From the NCBI GenBank assembly GCA_036946625.1, contig JAQIIU010000002.1:1352001-1416000 (forward strand): a stretch of DNA of 64,000 nt. Reading direction: 5' to 3'. The translations under genes were made by a program, and so were the position numbers. The notes under the pieces are model-generated. The model was given only the letters and a program-made list of their open reading frames with translations. It did not search any database and had not been told where the DNA came from. The stretch is from Methylorubrum populi (GTDB taxonomy: Bacteria > Pseudomonadota > Alphaproteobacteria > Rhizobiales > Beijerinckiaceae). Numbering within the stretch: position 1 is the first letter of the stretch; each line of letters starts with the position of its first letter. Positions 47,538 to 56,788 of the stretch are shown in pieces.

Positions 47538-48176
47538 ATGGCTGGATCGTCCGACGCGTCCGGGGAAGCGGGCAGGCAGGCGCGTCCGTCCGGCGTCCCG
47601 CTCACCGGGCCAGCACGTCTCGACGCGATGAGCACGGTGCTCGCCCGCAACTGGTGGCTCGTGGCCCTGCGCGGCGTCCTCGCCATCCTGTTCGGCCTCG
47701 TCGCCTTCGTCATGCCCGCCGCCTTCGTGCTCTCGCTGGTGCTGTTCTTCTCGGCCTACATGCTGGTCGACGGAATCTTCGCCATCGTCGCCGCGATACG
47801 GGCGGCGCAGCGCCACGACCGCTGGGGCTTCCTGCTGCTCGAAGGCCTGCTCGACATCCTCGTCGGCGTCGCGGCCTTCCTCGTACCGGCGGCAGCGGTC
47901 TGGGTCTTCGTGCTCCTCGTCGCGGCCTGGGCTCTGGTGACCGGCGGCCTGATGATCGCCGCGGCCTTCCGGCTCCACCTGCATTACGGGCGCTGGTGGC
48001 TCGGCTTCGGCGGTGCCGTCTCGGTGCTGTTCGGGATCGCGCTGCTGATCAATCCCGGCATGTCGGCGCTGGTGCTGACGTGGTGGCTCGGCGCCTACGC
48101 GGTGGCCTTCGGCGCGCTGCTGCTCGTCCTCGCCTTCCGCCTGCGCGCCCGCCACGAGGCGGCGGGCCGCCCCTGA
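47538..48176 (+). CDS. HdeD family (DUF308) membrane protein
   Basis: 212 aa with six helices. NWWLVALRGVLAILFGLVAF, LLEGLLDILVGVAAFLVPAA, LVTGGLMIAAAFRLHLHYGR and FGGAVSVLFGIALLINPGMS match HdeD acid-resistance proteins. GGAGGAG precedes ATG 47538. Divergent from the EmrAB operon. Confidence 0.88.
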   Translation: MAGSSDASGEAGRQARPSGVPLTGPARLDAMSTVLARNWWLVALRGVLAILFGLVAFVMPAAFVLSLVLFFSAYMLVDGIFAIVAAIRAAQRHDRWGFLLLEGLLDILVGVAAFLVPAAAVWVFVLLVAAWALVTGGLMIAAAFRLHLHYGRWWLGFGGAVSVLFGIALLINPGMSALVLTWWLGAYAVAFGALLLVLAFRLRARHEAAGRP

Positions 48177-48302
48177 ACCTTCACGCCGCCGGCACCCTGC
48201 CGGAGCCTCGCTCCGAAAACCGGATCGGGGTGGAGGCTCCAGGCCCTCGTTCCTGCGTCGGCTCTCTCCGGAAAACCGGCCGCTTGCGGGATACCTCCCC
48301 GC

Positions 48303-49202
48303 TCAGCGCCCCTCCACGGGAGGCCCGGCGGCGCTGTTGCGCCGGACGGTGACGCGGTTCGGAACCTGATCCGGCTCCGGCCGCCACAGCGGCACGAGGA
48401 AGCGCAGCCAAGCGCGGGTCTCCTCGCCGCCGAGGTTGCGCTGGGCGATGTCGCGGGTGAGCAAGGTCTGGACCGTGAACTTCTCGAAGGCGTAGCCGAC
48501 CAGGGCGCCCATCGCGATCTGTCCGACGGGGCGGTAGCCCGGCCGGTTCGTCGGCAGGTCGGTCGAGCCGAAGGCGACGGCGCCGAACTGCCACTTGCCG
48601 AACCGCTTGGCCGCGGTCAGGTCGAGATTGAGGTAGTCGGAATAGTGCACGTTGGTTGGCGAGTTCTCTTGCAGCATCGTGCCGTAATGCAGGTTCGCCG
48701 TCAGGTTCCAGCCGTCGCCGACATAGCTGATCGCGAAGCGCTGGGCGATCGAGGCCGACCGGAGCGCGAACAGCGTGTCGCTCGGCCAGAAGCCGCCGAA
48801 GAAGTAGCTGACGCCGAGATTGTCGCCGATCTTCCAGGCGATCTGCGCGACCGTCAACGGCTGAGCGAGGCCTGCCTGCCAGGGGCCTTCCTGCGGGCTG
48901 ACCGCGTTGAACGGAAACGACTGGAGGAACCGCAACTGCCCGCCCAGGACCTTCCAGGGTGTCGCCCAGAGGAACACGACGAGGTTGTTGTTGCCCTGGT
49001 TGTCCCGCGGCTGCGTCCCGCGCTCGGCGAAACTCGTCGTGAGATTCATCTGAACGCCCTCCGGGACCTGCCAGCCCGTCGGAAGGCCGCCGGTGATGCC
49101 CGGCAGCGCGGCGGAACGGGCCAGCGCCGAAGAAGGGGCCCCGACCAGACAGGCACAGAGGGCGATCCGCGCGAAGCACTGCGCTTTCTGTCCAAATTTC
49201 AA
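48303..49202 (-). CDS. outer-membrane beta-barrel protein, SphA/MetA-pathway transporter-like
   Basis: 299 aa with signal peptide. Alternating strands (GVSYFFGGFWPSDTLF, WNLTANLHYGTMLQENS, KWQFGAVAFGSTDLPTNRPG) fit the phenol-degradation-type outer-membrane transporter family. Upstream (49203-49514) is AT-rich and may be regulated. Substrate unknown. Confidence 0.75.
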   Translation of the reverse strand: MKFGQKAQCFARIALCACLVGAPSSALARSAALPGITGGLPTGWQVPEGVQMNLTTSFAERGTQPRDNQGNNNLVVFLWATPWKVLGGQLRFLQSFPFNAVSPQEGPWQAGLAQPLTVAQIAWKIGDNLGVSYFFGGFWPSDTLFALRSASIAQRFAISYVGDGWNLTANLHYGTMLQENSPTNVHYSDYLNLDLTAAKRFGKWQFGAVAFGSTDLPTNRPGYRPVGQIAMGALVGYAFEKFTVQTLLTRDIAQRNLGGEETRAWLRFLVPLWRPEPDQVPNRVTVRRNSAAGPPVEGR

Positions 49203-49514
49203 TTCGCTCCCCCAACCCTTGTCCGCGTGAGCCGCCCGTCCTCGGCTCCAGCGCTCCTTGATCCAAGCACCCCCTTCATGAGGGGAAAGAAAGGGTGGAA
49301 ACAGCCAAGCCAGGACGCATCGATTGATAGATTCGCGCGCTTGTCACGAATTCCGCAGAACAGAACAGATTAAAAATATCTTCGCCCTTTTATCGAGAGC
49401 GGGATTAAAAATCATACTTCAGACGTACCAACGGCAGAGCCGATTTGGAGTGCCCCCGAAGCGCCCGGCCAACGGCGCACCCGCTCCAAATGCCCGCCAA
49501 ATGCTCGGCGGCGG

Positions 49515-50357
49515 TCAGGCCATGATCGCCCGCGCGGCGTCGGCATCGGCGAGCGGGCGGCCGAGCAGGCGCGCCCCTTGCGCGGCACGAAGGATCTGGG
49601 CGGCGTTGCTCTCGGCCGGGCGGCCGTCGGGAGCGAGCAGGCTGTTCTCGAAGCCGACGCGCACATGCCCGCCCAGGCCCGCCGCGACCAGGGCGCAGGC
49701 ATTCTCGCGCGGGCCGAAGGCGCAGATCGACCAGAGCGGCAGCCCCTCCCCGGCCACACCTCCGGCCACGTCGAGGAAGGGCAGCAGATCGGCGGGGGCG
49801 GAGACCTGGCCGGGGGTGTAGCGGCCGAGCACGAACAGGGGGAAATCCTGGCCCTCGCCGAGCACGCCGCGACGTTTGAGTTCGGCGTAGCGCGTGACCT
49901 CGGCCGGCTCGTAGAGGATGATCTGCAGGAAGACGCGCTCGCGCCGGGCCCAGGCGAAGAACGCCGCCGCCGCACCTTCCGCGCCCGCGTCCGGCACGAT
50001 CTCGCGCAACGCCAGCGACACCGCCTCGGGGCGCGCGGCGCGCACCACCGCCATCTGCTCCGGGCCTTCGTAGCGCCCGGCGGCCTCCGAAGTGACCTGC
50101 ACCACGAGCCGGTCGCCCACCTCGGCGCGGATCGCGGCGGTGACCGTACGATACGCCTCGGCGTCGAGGAGATGGCGGCCCTGGGCGTCGCGGACATGGA
50201 CGTGGATCAGGGCGGCGCCGGCTTCCGCGATCTCGGCGGCGGTGCGGGCGATCTCGGCCGCCGTCATCGGCAGGGCCGGATGGTCGGCCTTGGTGCGGCC
50301 GGCACCGTTGGGGGCGTTGGCGAGGATGAGCGGCGGCCAGCCGGCGGCGTCTTGCAT
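49515..50357 (-). CDS. BKACE family beta-keto acid cleavage enzyme
   Basis: 280 aa. Condenses beta-keto acids with acetyl-CoA in the manner of 3-keto-5-aminohexanoate cleavage enzyme. The zinc-binding HVH is seen in ALIHVHVRDAQGRH; VGFENSLLAPDGRPAESNAA and RYTPGQ are family segments. It lies 29 bases after dctD, so it is probably regulated with dctBD. The true keto acid is unknown. Confidence 0.88.
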   Translation of the reverse strand: MQDAAGWPPLILANAPNGAGRTKADHPALPMTAAEIARTAAEIAEAGAALIHVHVRDAQGRHLLDAEAYRTVTAAIRAEVGDRLVVQVTSEAAGRYEGPEQMAVVRAARPEAVSLALREIVPDAGAEGAAAAFFAWARRERVFLQIILYEPAEVTRYAELKRRGVLGEGQDFPLFVLGRYTPGQVSAPADLLPFLDVAGGVAGEGLPLWSICAFGPRENACALVAAGLGGHVRVGFENSLLAPDGRPAESNAAQILRAAQGARLLGRPLADADAARAIMA

Positions 50358-50386
50358 CACGGGTTCGGTCTCTCGGTCGAAAAGAA

Positions 50387-51751
50387 TCAGTCGCCGGCGC
50401 TCAACCCGAGCCGCCGCATGCGGTCGGAGAGCGTCTTGCGCGGCAGGCCGAGCGCCCGGGCGGCCTCGGCGATGCGCTGGCCGGAGGCCTTCAGCGCGTC
50501 CTCGATGACGAGGCGCTCCACCCGGTCGAGCAGGGCGTCGAGCCCCGGCGCGGCGCCGGCGGCGCCGGCGAGGTCGGGGCCGAGGAAGCCGAGCATGGCG
50601 CGCTCGGCGGCGTTCTTCAGCTCGCGCACGTTGCCCGGCCAGTCGGCGAGCATCAGCGTGCGGCGCAGGGAGGGCGGCACCTCGATCACCGGGCGCTGGT
50701 ACTTCACCGCCGCCTGGACGAGGAAGAGCTCGAACAGGAGCGGGATGTCCTCGCGGCGCTCGCGCAGAGGGGGCAGCGTCAGGGTCACGACGTCGAGGCG
50801 GAAGAACAGGTCGCGGCGGAAGCGGCCGGCTTCCGAGAGCGCGCCGAGATCCTCCTTGGTGGCGGCCACCACCCGCAGATCGACCGGCACGCTCGCGTTC
50901 GACCCCAGCCGCTCGACCCGGCGGTCCTGGAGCACCCGCAGCAGCTTCACCTGAAGCGCGAGCGGCATGCTCTCGACCTCGTCGAGGAACAGCGTGCCGC
51001 CGCTCGCATGCTCGACCTTGCCGATGCGGCGCTTGCCCGCGCCGGTGAAGGCGCCGGCCTCGTGGCCGAACATCTCGCTCTCGAACATGCTCTCGGGGAT
51101 GGCGCCGCAATTGATCGCCACGAACGGCTTGGCCGCCCGCGCTCCCCCCTCGTGCAGGGCGCGGGCGACCTGCTCCTTGCCCGCGCCGGTCTCGCCGAGC
51201 ACCAGCACGTCGGCGGCGGCGGAACCGAGCGCGGCGACGTCCTCGCGCAGCCGCCGCATGGCCGGCGACTGGCCGACGAGGCAGCGCTCCACGGCGCTGC
51301 CGCGCGCATCGCCCCGGTCGAGGGCGTCGCGCAGGCGGCGGTTCTCCATCACCAGCGCCCGCTTCTCCAGGGCGCGGCGGACCACCTCGACGAAGGCGTC
51401 GTTGACGAAGGGTTTCTCGATGAAGTGGTAGGCGCCCTCGCGCATGACGGCGACCGCCATGGCGATGTCGCCGTGGCCGGTGACGAGCACCACCGGCAGT
51501 TCGGGATCGCGGCGTCGGATCGCGGCGAGCACTTCGAGCCCGTCGCTTCCCGGCAGGCGCACGTCGCTCACCACGACCCCGGAGAAATCGCGGCCGATCG
51601 CCGGCAGCGCCGCCTCGGCGCTGGGATAAGCCTCGACCGCCAGCCCCGCGAGCTGCAGCGCCTGCTCCATGGCGAGGCGGACCATCGCCTCGTCGTCGAT
51701 CAGCACGACCCGCGGGTGCGGGGCGTCGGGCGGCGCGGGCTCAGGAAACAT
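50387..51751 (-). CDS. sigma-54-dependent response regulator, DctD-like
   Basis: 454 aa. Receiver with phospho-acceptor Asp in VVVSDVRLPGSDGLEV; AAA+ domain with Walker A GETGAGKEQVARA, GAFTGA loop (which contacts sigma-54) and Walker B GTLFLDEVESMP; C-terminal Fis-type helix-turn-helix (QRIAEAARALGLPRKTLSDR). Overlaps dctB by 11 bases. Targets are not visible here; the BKACE gene downstream is a candidate. Confidence 0.95.
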   Translation of the reverse strand: MFPEPAPPDAPHPRVVLIDDEAMVRLAMEQALQLAGLAVEAYPSAEAALPAIGRDFSGVVVSDVRLPGSDGLEVLAAIRRRDPELPVVLVTGHGDIAMAVAVMREGAYHFIEKPFVNDAFVEVVRRALEKRALVMENRRLRDALDRGDARGSAVERCLVGQSPAMRRLREDVAALGSAAADVLVLGETGAGKEQVARALHEGGARAAKPFVAINCGAIPESMFESEMFGHEAGAFTGAGKRRIGKVEHASGGTLFLDEVESMPLALQVKLLRVLQDRRVERLGSNASVPVDLRVVAATKEDLGALSEAGRFRRDLFFRLDVVTLTLPPLRERREDIPLLFELFLVQAAVKYQRPVIEVPPSLRRTLMLADWPGNVRELKNAAERAMLGFLGPDLAGAAGAAPGLDALLDRVERLVIEDALKASGQRIAEAARALGLPRKTLSDRMRRLGLSAGD

Positions 51752-53618
51752 GGCGCATCCTCTCCGGGCCCATCCTCTCCGGAACGGGGACTCGCGCCGC
51801 CTCCGTCGCCGCTTCCATGGCAAGGTCGAAGGCGAGACCGCCGCCGGGCATCGGCCGGGGCTGAAGCGTGGCGCCGAACTCGCGGGCGATGGCGAGCGAG
51901 ATCGGCAGGCCGAGGCCGAGCCCCTCCCCCGCCGGCTTGGTGGTGAAGAACGGATCGAAGATGCGCGCGAGCGCCGCGCGATCGAGGCCCGGCCCGTTGT
52001 CCTCGACGCTGAGCACGACGCGCCCCTCCCCCGCCCAGGCGCGCACCACAACCTCAGCCCCGGAGCGCCCCTTCACCGCGTCGAGGGCGTTGCCGACGAG
52101 GTTGACCAGCACCTGCGACAGGCGGATCGGCTCGAACACCACCCATCGCGCCGCCGGATCGAGATCGGTCGTCACCCGCGCGCCCGTGGCGCGGATGCGC
52201 GGCGACAGGATCGCGAGACTCTCGGACACGGAAGCGGCGACATCCACCGCCACCCGCTCCGTGCCCGAGCGGCGGGAGAAGCTGCGCAACTGTCCGGTGA
52301 TCTTGCCGAGCCGGTCCACCAGGGAGACGATGCGGCCCAGATTGGCCTGCGCCTCCTCGTCTCGGCCCTGGCGCAGGAAGGCGAGCGCGTTGTCGGCGAG
52401 CCCGCGCAGGGCGGCGAGCGGCTGGTTCAGTTCGTGGGTGATGCCCGCGGCCATCTGGCCCAGCGTCGCCATCTTGGCCGCCTGGACCAACTCGCCCTGC
52501 GCCTCCCGCAGGTCGCCCTCGGCGCGGGTCCGCTCCTCGATCTCGCCCGCGAGCTTGAGATTGGCCGCGCTGAGGTCGGCGGTGCGGGCCGCGACCTTTC
52601 CCTCCAGTTCGCGCTGCGCCGCGCGATTCTCCCGAACGCGCCGCAAGTGCTGGCGCCCGTACAGGCCGATCAGGCCGAGCACGACCAGCGCCAGGATCGC
52701 GCCGACCCGGGCGCTGCGCCCGGCGATCGCCACCGGCGCGGCGTCGGCAAAGAGCAGCAGCGTCCAGCCATAGGCCGGCAGCGCCTGCGCCTCGAACAGG
52801 GCGCGGATATGGGGCGCCGCCTCCGAGCGGCTGACTAGGGGCACGCCGCCGACCGTCTCCGTCCGGCCGGGGCCGATCAGGGGATAGTCGCCACGCCCGT
52901 ACTGGCGCGCCCGCTCCATGCCCACGCGGGCGGCACCATCGAGGGGCTTCGTCGCGCGGAACTTCAGGGCCGGGTCGGAAGCGAGGAAGACGATGCCGTT
53001 CCCGTCGGCCACCAGCACGCGGTCGCTGCCCTCGCGCCAGATCGCCTCCATCGGATCGAGGCTGACCTTGGTCGCCATCACGCCGCGCACCGTGCCGTCG
53101 ACGATGACGGGGGCGCTGATGAAGTAGCCGGGCACGCCGGTCAGCGTGCCGATGGCATAGAAGCGCCCGGTGCGTCCGCCGAGCGCCTCGGTGAAATAGG
53201 GGCGATAGGAAAAGTCCTGGCCGACATAGGTCTGGGACGTGGCCCAGTTCGAGGCGGCGATGGTCAGGCCGGAGGGAATCAGCAGGTAGACGACACCCGC
53301 TCCGGCCTCGCGGCTCAGCCTTTCGAGATAGGCGTTGACGACCGCGACCTGCGCGGCATCGCCGGGCGCGGCCAGCAACGCCCGCACCCGCGGGTCGAGG
53401 GCGGCGGCGGCCGGCAGAAAACCGAAGCGCTCGATGGCGCCCTCCAGGCTCTGCGCGTAGATCTCCGCCCGCTGGCGGGCATCGCCCGCGAGGCTCTCGG
53501 CCACGCGCGCCTCCGCCACCTCCCCCGCCTTGAGCACGGCGAGGACGGCCGCGACCGCCAGGGCGGCGAGGATGAGGGCGCGCGCGGCCGTGGCGCGGGG
53601 GAAGGGCATCACTCTCAT
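51741..53618 (-). CDS. sensor histidine kinase, DctB-like
   Basis: 625 aa. A helix, a periplasmic PDC/Cache sensor (about 40-295) suited to C4-dicarboxylate-like ligands, a second helix, then HisKA (phosphorylated His in GITHELNQPLAALRGL) and HATPase (NLVGNALDAVKGR, VEDNGPGLDR). Partner of DctD. The true ligand cannot be read from sequence. Confidence 0.95.
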   Translation of the reverse strand: MRVMPFPRATAARALILAALAVAAVLAVLKAGEVAEARVAESLAGDARQRAEIYAQSLEGAIERFGFLPAAAALDPRVRALLAAPGDAAQVAVVNAYLERLSREAGAGVVYLLIPSGLTIAASNWATSQTYVGQDFSYRPYFTEALGGRTGRFYAIGTLTGVPGYFISAPVIVDGTVRGVMATKVSLDPMEAIWREGSDRVLVADGNGIVFLASDPALKFRATKPLDGAARVGMERARQYGRGDYPLIGPGRTETVGGVPLVSRSEAAPHIRALFEAQALPAYGWTLLLFADAAPVAIAGRSARVGAILALVVLGLIGLYGRQHLRRVRENRAAQRELEGKVAARTADLSAANLKLAGEIEERTRAEGDLREAQGELVQAAKMATLGQMAAGITHELNQPLAALRGLADNALAFLRQGRDEEAQANLGRIVSLVDRLGKITGQLRSFSRRSGTERVAVDVAASVSESLAILSPRIRATGARVTTDLDPAARWVVFEPIRLSQVLVNLVGNALDAVKGRSGAEVVVRAWAGEGRVVLSVEDNGPGLDRAALARIFDPFFTTKPAGEGLGLGLPISLAIAREFGATLQPRPMPGGGLAFDLAMEAATEAARVPVPERMGPERMRHVS

Positions 53619-53684
53619 TGACCGGACGAGGCTTCCGTCACCCCCATCGTGAACGGCGGGCGATCAGGGAGCCTAGCATGGCAG

Positions 53685-53785
53685 CGTCGTGTTCTGGATT
53701 GCTTCGCTTCGCTCGCAATGACGGTCTGGGCCACTCTCCCGTCATTGCGAGGCGAAGCCGAAGCAATCCAGCAGCGCGACCTCGG
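53685..53785. repeat. dispersed palindromic repeat, copy 4
   Basis: CTGGATTGCTTCGCTTCGCT-CGCAATGACGG and the inverted CCGTCATTGCGAGGCGAAGC-CGAAGCAATCCAG. The cleanest copy of the family. Located between dctB and the ABC ATPase gene. Confidence 0.85.
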
Positions 53786-53832
53786 CCGATCTCGCGCCAC
53801 GGCGGCCACCGCCGACGCGACGGCCGCAAGCC

Positions 53833-54723
53833 TCAATCCGTCGTCAGCCCCTTCATCTCCACCTGCTCGAAGCGGTGCTGCTCGGCGGTGACCAGGGTGG
53901 AGAGGTCGCGCTTGAGGGCGTTGAAGGCGGCCGAGGCGCTGTCGCGCGGGCGCGGCAGTTCCACCCGCAGGTCGCGCTTGATCGTGCCGGGGCGGTAGGT
54001 GAGCACGACGATGCGGTCGGCCAGATAGATCGATTCCTCGATCGAGTGGGTGACGAACACGATGGTCTTGCCCGTCGCCGCCCAGATCCGCAGCAGTTCG
54101 TCCTGAAGCGAGCGGCGGGTCAGGGCGTCGAGCGCGCCGAAGGGCTCGTCCATCAGCATCACCGGGCTGTCCAGCGCCAGCACGCGGGCGATCGCCACCC
54201 GCTGGCGCATGCCGCCGGACAGGTCCTTGGGGAAGCGGTCGCGGAACTCGGCGAGCTTGAGCATGTCGAGGAGCTCGGCCACCCGCGCCTGGATCGCGGC
54301 GCGGCCCATGCCCTTGATCTCGAGGCCGAAGGCGATGTTCTGCGCCACGCTCATCCAGGGGAACAGGGCGTATTCCTGGAACACCATGCCCCGGTCGGGA
54401 CCGGGCTCGGCGATCGCGCGGCCCGCCACGGTGATGCCGCCGCGGGTCGGATGGGAGAAGCCGGCGATGGCGTTGAGCAGCGTCGACTTCCCGCAGCCGG
54501 AAGGGCCGAGCAGACAGACGAACTCGCCGCGGTTGATGGTGAGGTCGATGTCCTTCAGGGCGACGACCTCGCCGCCGGGGACGGGGAAGACCTTGTCGAC
54601 GCCCGTGACCACGATGTGGGGCGTGGTTCGGGATTCGGCGGCGGCGAGCGGTGCGTGGACCGGAACGGCGTCCTGGGTCACGGTTTCGAGGGAGCGGGGT
54701 TGCACGGACACGGGATGCCTCAC
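53833..54723 (-). CDS. ABC transporter ATP-binding protein, NitT/TauT type
   Basis: 296 aa. Walker A GPSGCGKSTLLNAIAG, signature LSGGMRQRVAIARVLALD, Walker B VMLMDEPFGALD. Powers the importer. GTG 54723 overlaps the permease stop, so the residues before VTGVDKVFPVPGGEVV form a short leader. Member of an SBP-permease-ATPase operon for sulfonates, nitrate or similar anions; substrate unknown. Confidence 0.9.
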   Translation of the reverse strand: MRHPVSVQPRSLETVTQDAVPVHAPLAAAESRTTPHIVVTGVDKVFPVPGGEVVALKDIDLTINRGEFVCLLGPSGCGKSTLLNAIAGFSHPTRGGITVAGRAIAEPGPDRGMVFQEYALFPWMSVAQNIAFGLEIKGMGRAAIQARVAELLDMLKLAEFRDRFPKDLSGGMRQRVAIARVLALDSPVMLMDEPFGALDALTRRSLQDELLRIWAATGKTIVFVTHSIEESIYLADRIVVLTYRPGTIKRDLRVELPRPRDSASAAFNALKRDLSTLVTAEQHRFEQVEMKGLTTD

Positions 54724-55529
54724 GATTCCAGGCCGCGATGCCAGCGGAGCAGGTGGTTGTTCAGGCGGCTGACGCCCATGTCGATGAGAAGGCCGAGGGC
54801 GCCGATGGTCAGCATCCCGGCGATGATCTTGTCGGACCAGAAATATTCGCGCGCTTCGAGAATGCGGAAGCCGAGGCCGTTGTTGACCGCGATCATCTCG
54901 GCCACGATCACCACGATGAAGGCGGTGCCGATGCCGATGCGCGCGCCCGACAGGATGTAGGGGGTGGCCGCCGGCAGGATGACCCGCCGGAAGATCGTCA
55001 TCCGGCTGGCGCCGAGGCTGCGGGCGGCGCGGATGTAGATTCCGTCGACGTGCCGCACGCCGGCGATGGTGTTCATCAGCACGGGGAAGAAGGCACCGAT
55101 GGCGATGAGGAACACGGCCGGCGCGTTGCCGAGCCCGAACCACAGGATCGAGAGCGGGATGTAGGCGATCGGCGGGATCGGCCGCAGCACCTGCATCAAG
55201 GGGTTGACGTGGCGGTAGATCAGGTCGCTGGTGCCCATGAGCAGGGCGAGCCCGGCACCGACGAGGAAGCCGACGACGACGCGGTAGAGCGAGGCCAGCG
55301 CATCGTGCGGCATCTCGCCGGAGACGGCCCAGGCGAGCCAGGAGCCGTGCGCCGGATCGTAGGCTTCGAGCGGCGCGAGATAGGCCCACCAGCGCGCCGC
55401 CACCGCGGCGGGCGAGGGCAGCACCATCGGGTTGACGAGCCCGGCCGTGCAGGCGAGCTGCCAGATCACGAGGACGGCGAGGGGAACCGCGAAGCCCTCG
55501 GCCAGGGATTTGAGGCGGGAGGCGATCAT
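54720..55529 (-). CDS. ABC transporter permease, NitT/TauT type
   Basis: 269 aa, about six helices. EAA-type loop in GVRHVDGIYIRAARSLGASR, and LPAATPYILSGARIGIGTAF. GGAGGT seven bases before ATG 55529 favours it over TTG 55532. Coupled to the ATPase. Confidence 0.93.
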   Translation of the reverse strand: MIASRLKSLAEGFAVPLAVLVIWQLACTAGLVNPMVLPSPAAVAARWWAYLAPLEAYDPAHGSWLAWAVSGEMPHDALASLYRVVVGFLVGAGLALLMGTSDLIYRHVNPLMQVLRPIPPIAYIPLSILWFGLGNAPAVFLIAIGAFFPVLMNTIAGVRHVDGIYIRAARSLGASRMTIFRRVILPAATPYILSGARIGIGTAFIVVIVAEMIAVNNGLGFRILEAREYFWSDKIIAGMLTIGALGLLIDMGVSRLNNHLLRWHRGLES

Positions 55530-55541
55530 CAAGCGACCTCC

Positions 55542-56522
55542 TCAGTTCGTGCCGGCGGAAGCCTTGGCGGCCTCCAGCAGGTCGAGCTTCACCCACTCGG
55601 CGGCCTTGGCGGGCTTGGACATCTTGCCGATGCCGTGCTCGGCCATCACGTCGGTGGTCTTCTGGATGTGGTCGGCGCTCATCTCCAGGGTGTAGGGCGA
55701 GTTGGCGAGCGCCTCCTGGAACTCGGCCGCCGTGACCTGCCCCTTGAACACGTCCTGGGTGACGAAGGTCTCGGCGGTCTTCGGATCGTCCATGAAGGTC
55801 TTCTGCGCCTTCACGAAACACTCCATGAACTTGCTCGCGACGGGCTTCCTCTCGCCGTAGAACTTCTCCGTCATCACCAGCGTGCGGATCGGCGAGCCGA
55901 CCGGGGTGTCGTAGGGCTTGATCACCTCGACGCCGAAGCCGCGGGCGATGGCTTGGGCCGATTGCGGCTCGGTCTGCATGATCGCGTCGACCTGCTTCTG
56001 CATCAGCGCCTGGTTCAGGTCGGGATAGCCGAGATAGATCAGATTGACGTCTTTGGCTTTCAGGCCGTGCTTGGCCATCTCGGCGCCGAGCAGCACCTCC
56101 TGGATCGAGCCGCGGGTGACGCCGACCCGCTTGCCCTTCAGGTCGGCCGCCGACTTGATGCCGGAATCCGGCGTCGCGAGCAGGCGGGCGCCGCCCTTGG
56201 CGAAGCCGCCGACGATGTAGACGGGCGCGCCGTTGCCGCGGGCCGAGATCGCGGCCTCCGAGGCGGTGGCGCCGACATCGAGTTCGCCGGCCAGCATCGC
56301 CTGCATGATGTCCGGCCCCTTGGCGAAGATCTTGAGATCGACGGTGAGGCCGCAGGATTGGGCGATCGCCTTGACGTAGGAGACGCCGGCGAAGTGGGCG
56401 AGCTTGAGGTTGCCGACGCGGACCACCGCCTGCGCCGAGACGGGGCCGGGCGCGAGCAGGGCCGCGGCGGTGGCGGCGAGGGCCGCCAGACGAAGACGTG
56501 TGGGACGGAGGCGTTCGAGCAA
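55542..56522 (-). CDS. ABC substrate-binding protein, NitT/TauT type
   Basis: 326 aa. Signal peptide to about residue 30 (APGPVSAQ), then a periplasmic binding protein (VGNLKLAHFAGVSYVKAIAQ, GATASEAAISARGNGAPVYI, QVDAIMQTEPQSAQ). Starts with TTG 56522 after GGGAGCAG. The first gene of the importer operon; the ligand may be a sulfonate or aromatic acid, not determinable. Confidence 0.9.
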   Translation of the reverse strand: MLERLRPTRLRLAALAATAAALLAPGPVSAQAVVRVGNLKLAHFAGVSYVKAIAQSCGLTVDLKIFAKGPDIMQAMLAGELDVGATASEAAISARGNGAPVYIVGGFAKGGARLLATPDSGIKSAADLKGKRVGVTRGSIQEVLLGAEMAKHGLKAKDVNLIYLGYPDLNQALMQKQVDAIMQTEPQSAQAIARGFGVEVIKPYDTPVGSPIRTLVMTEKFYGERKPVASKFMECFVKAQKTFMDDPKTAETFVTQDVFKGQVTAAEFQEALANSPYTLEMSADHIQKTTDVMAEHGIGKMSKPAKAAEWVKLDLLEAAKASAGTN

Positions 56523-56788
56523 GGCGCTGCTCCCTGATGGCCCGGCTCTGCGGCCGGTCTGATGGACATGCCTCTCTTTGCAGAGTGCATGCCAGCCATG
56601 CAGGAAGCACCTGACTTATGGTAAATCACTGTAACAAAAATATTTTTTCCGATTCCGCGGATGGCGTTCCAGGCAAGGGCCGGCGGATTTCCGCCAAGCG
56701 CCCGAATACGGCGGCGGATTTCCGCCGCCCCTGCGCGGGTCTCCGGGACGACGAGTCGCCGCCGGGCCGTGGCGGCGCGGGGCCGCTT

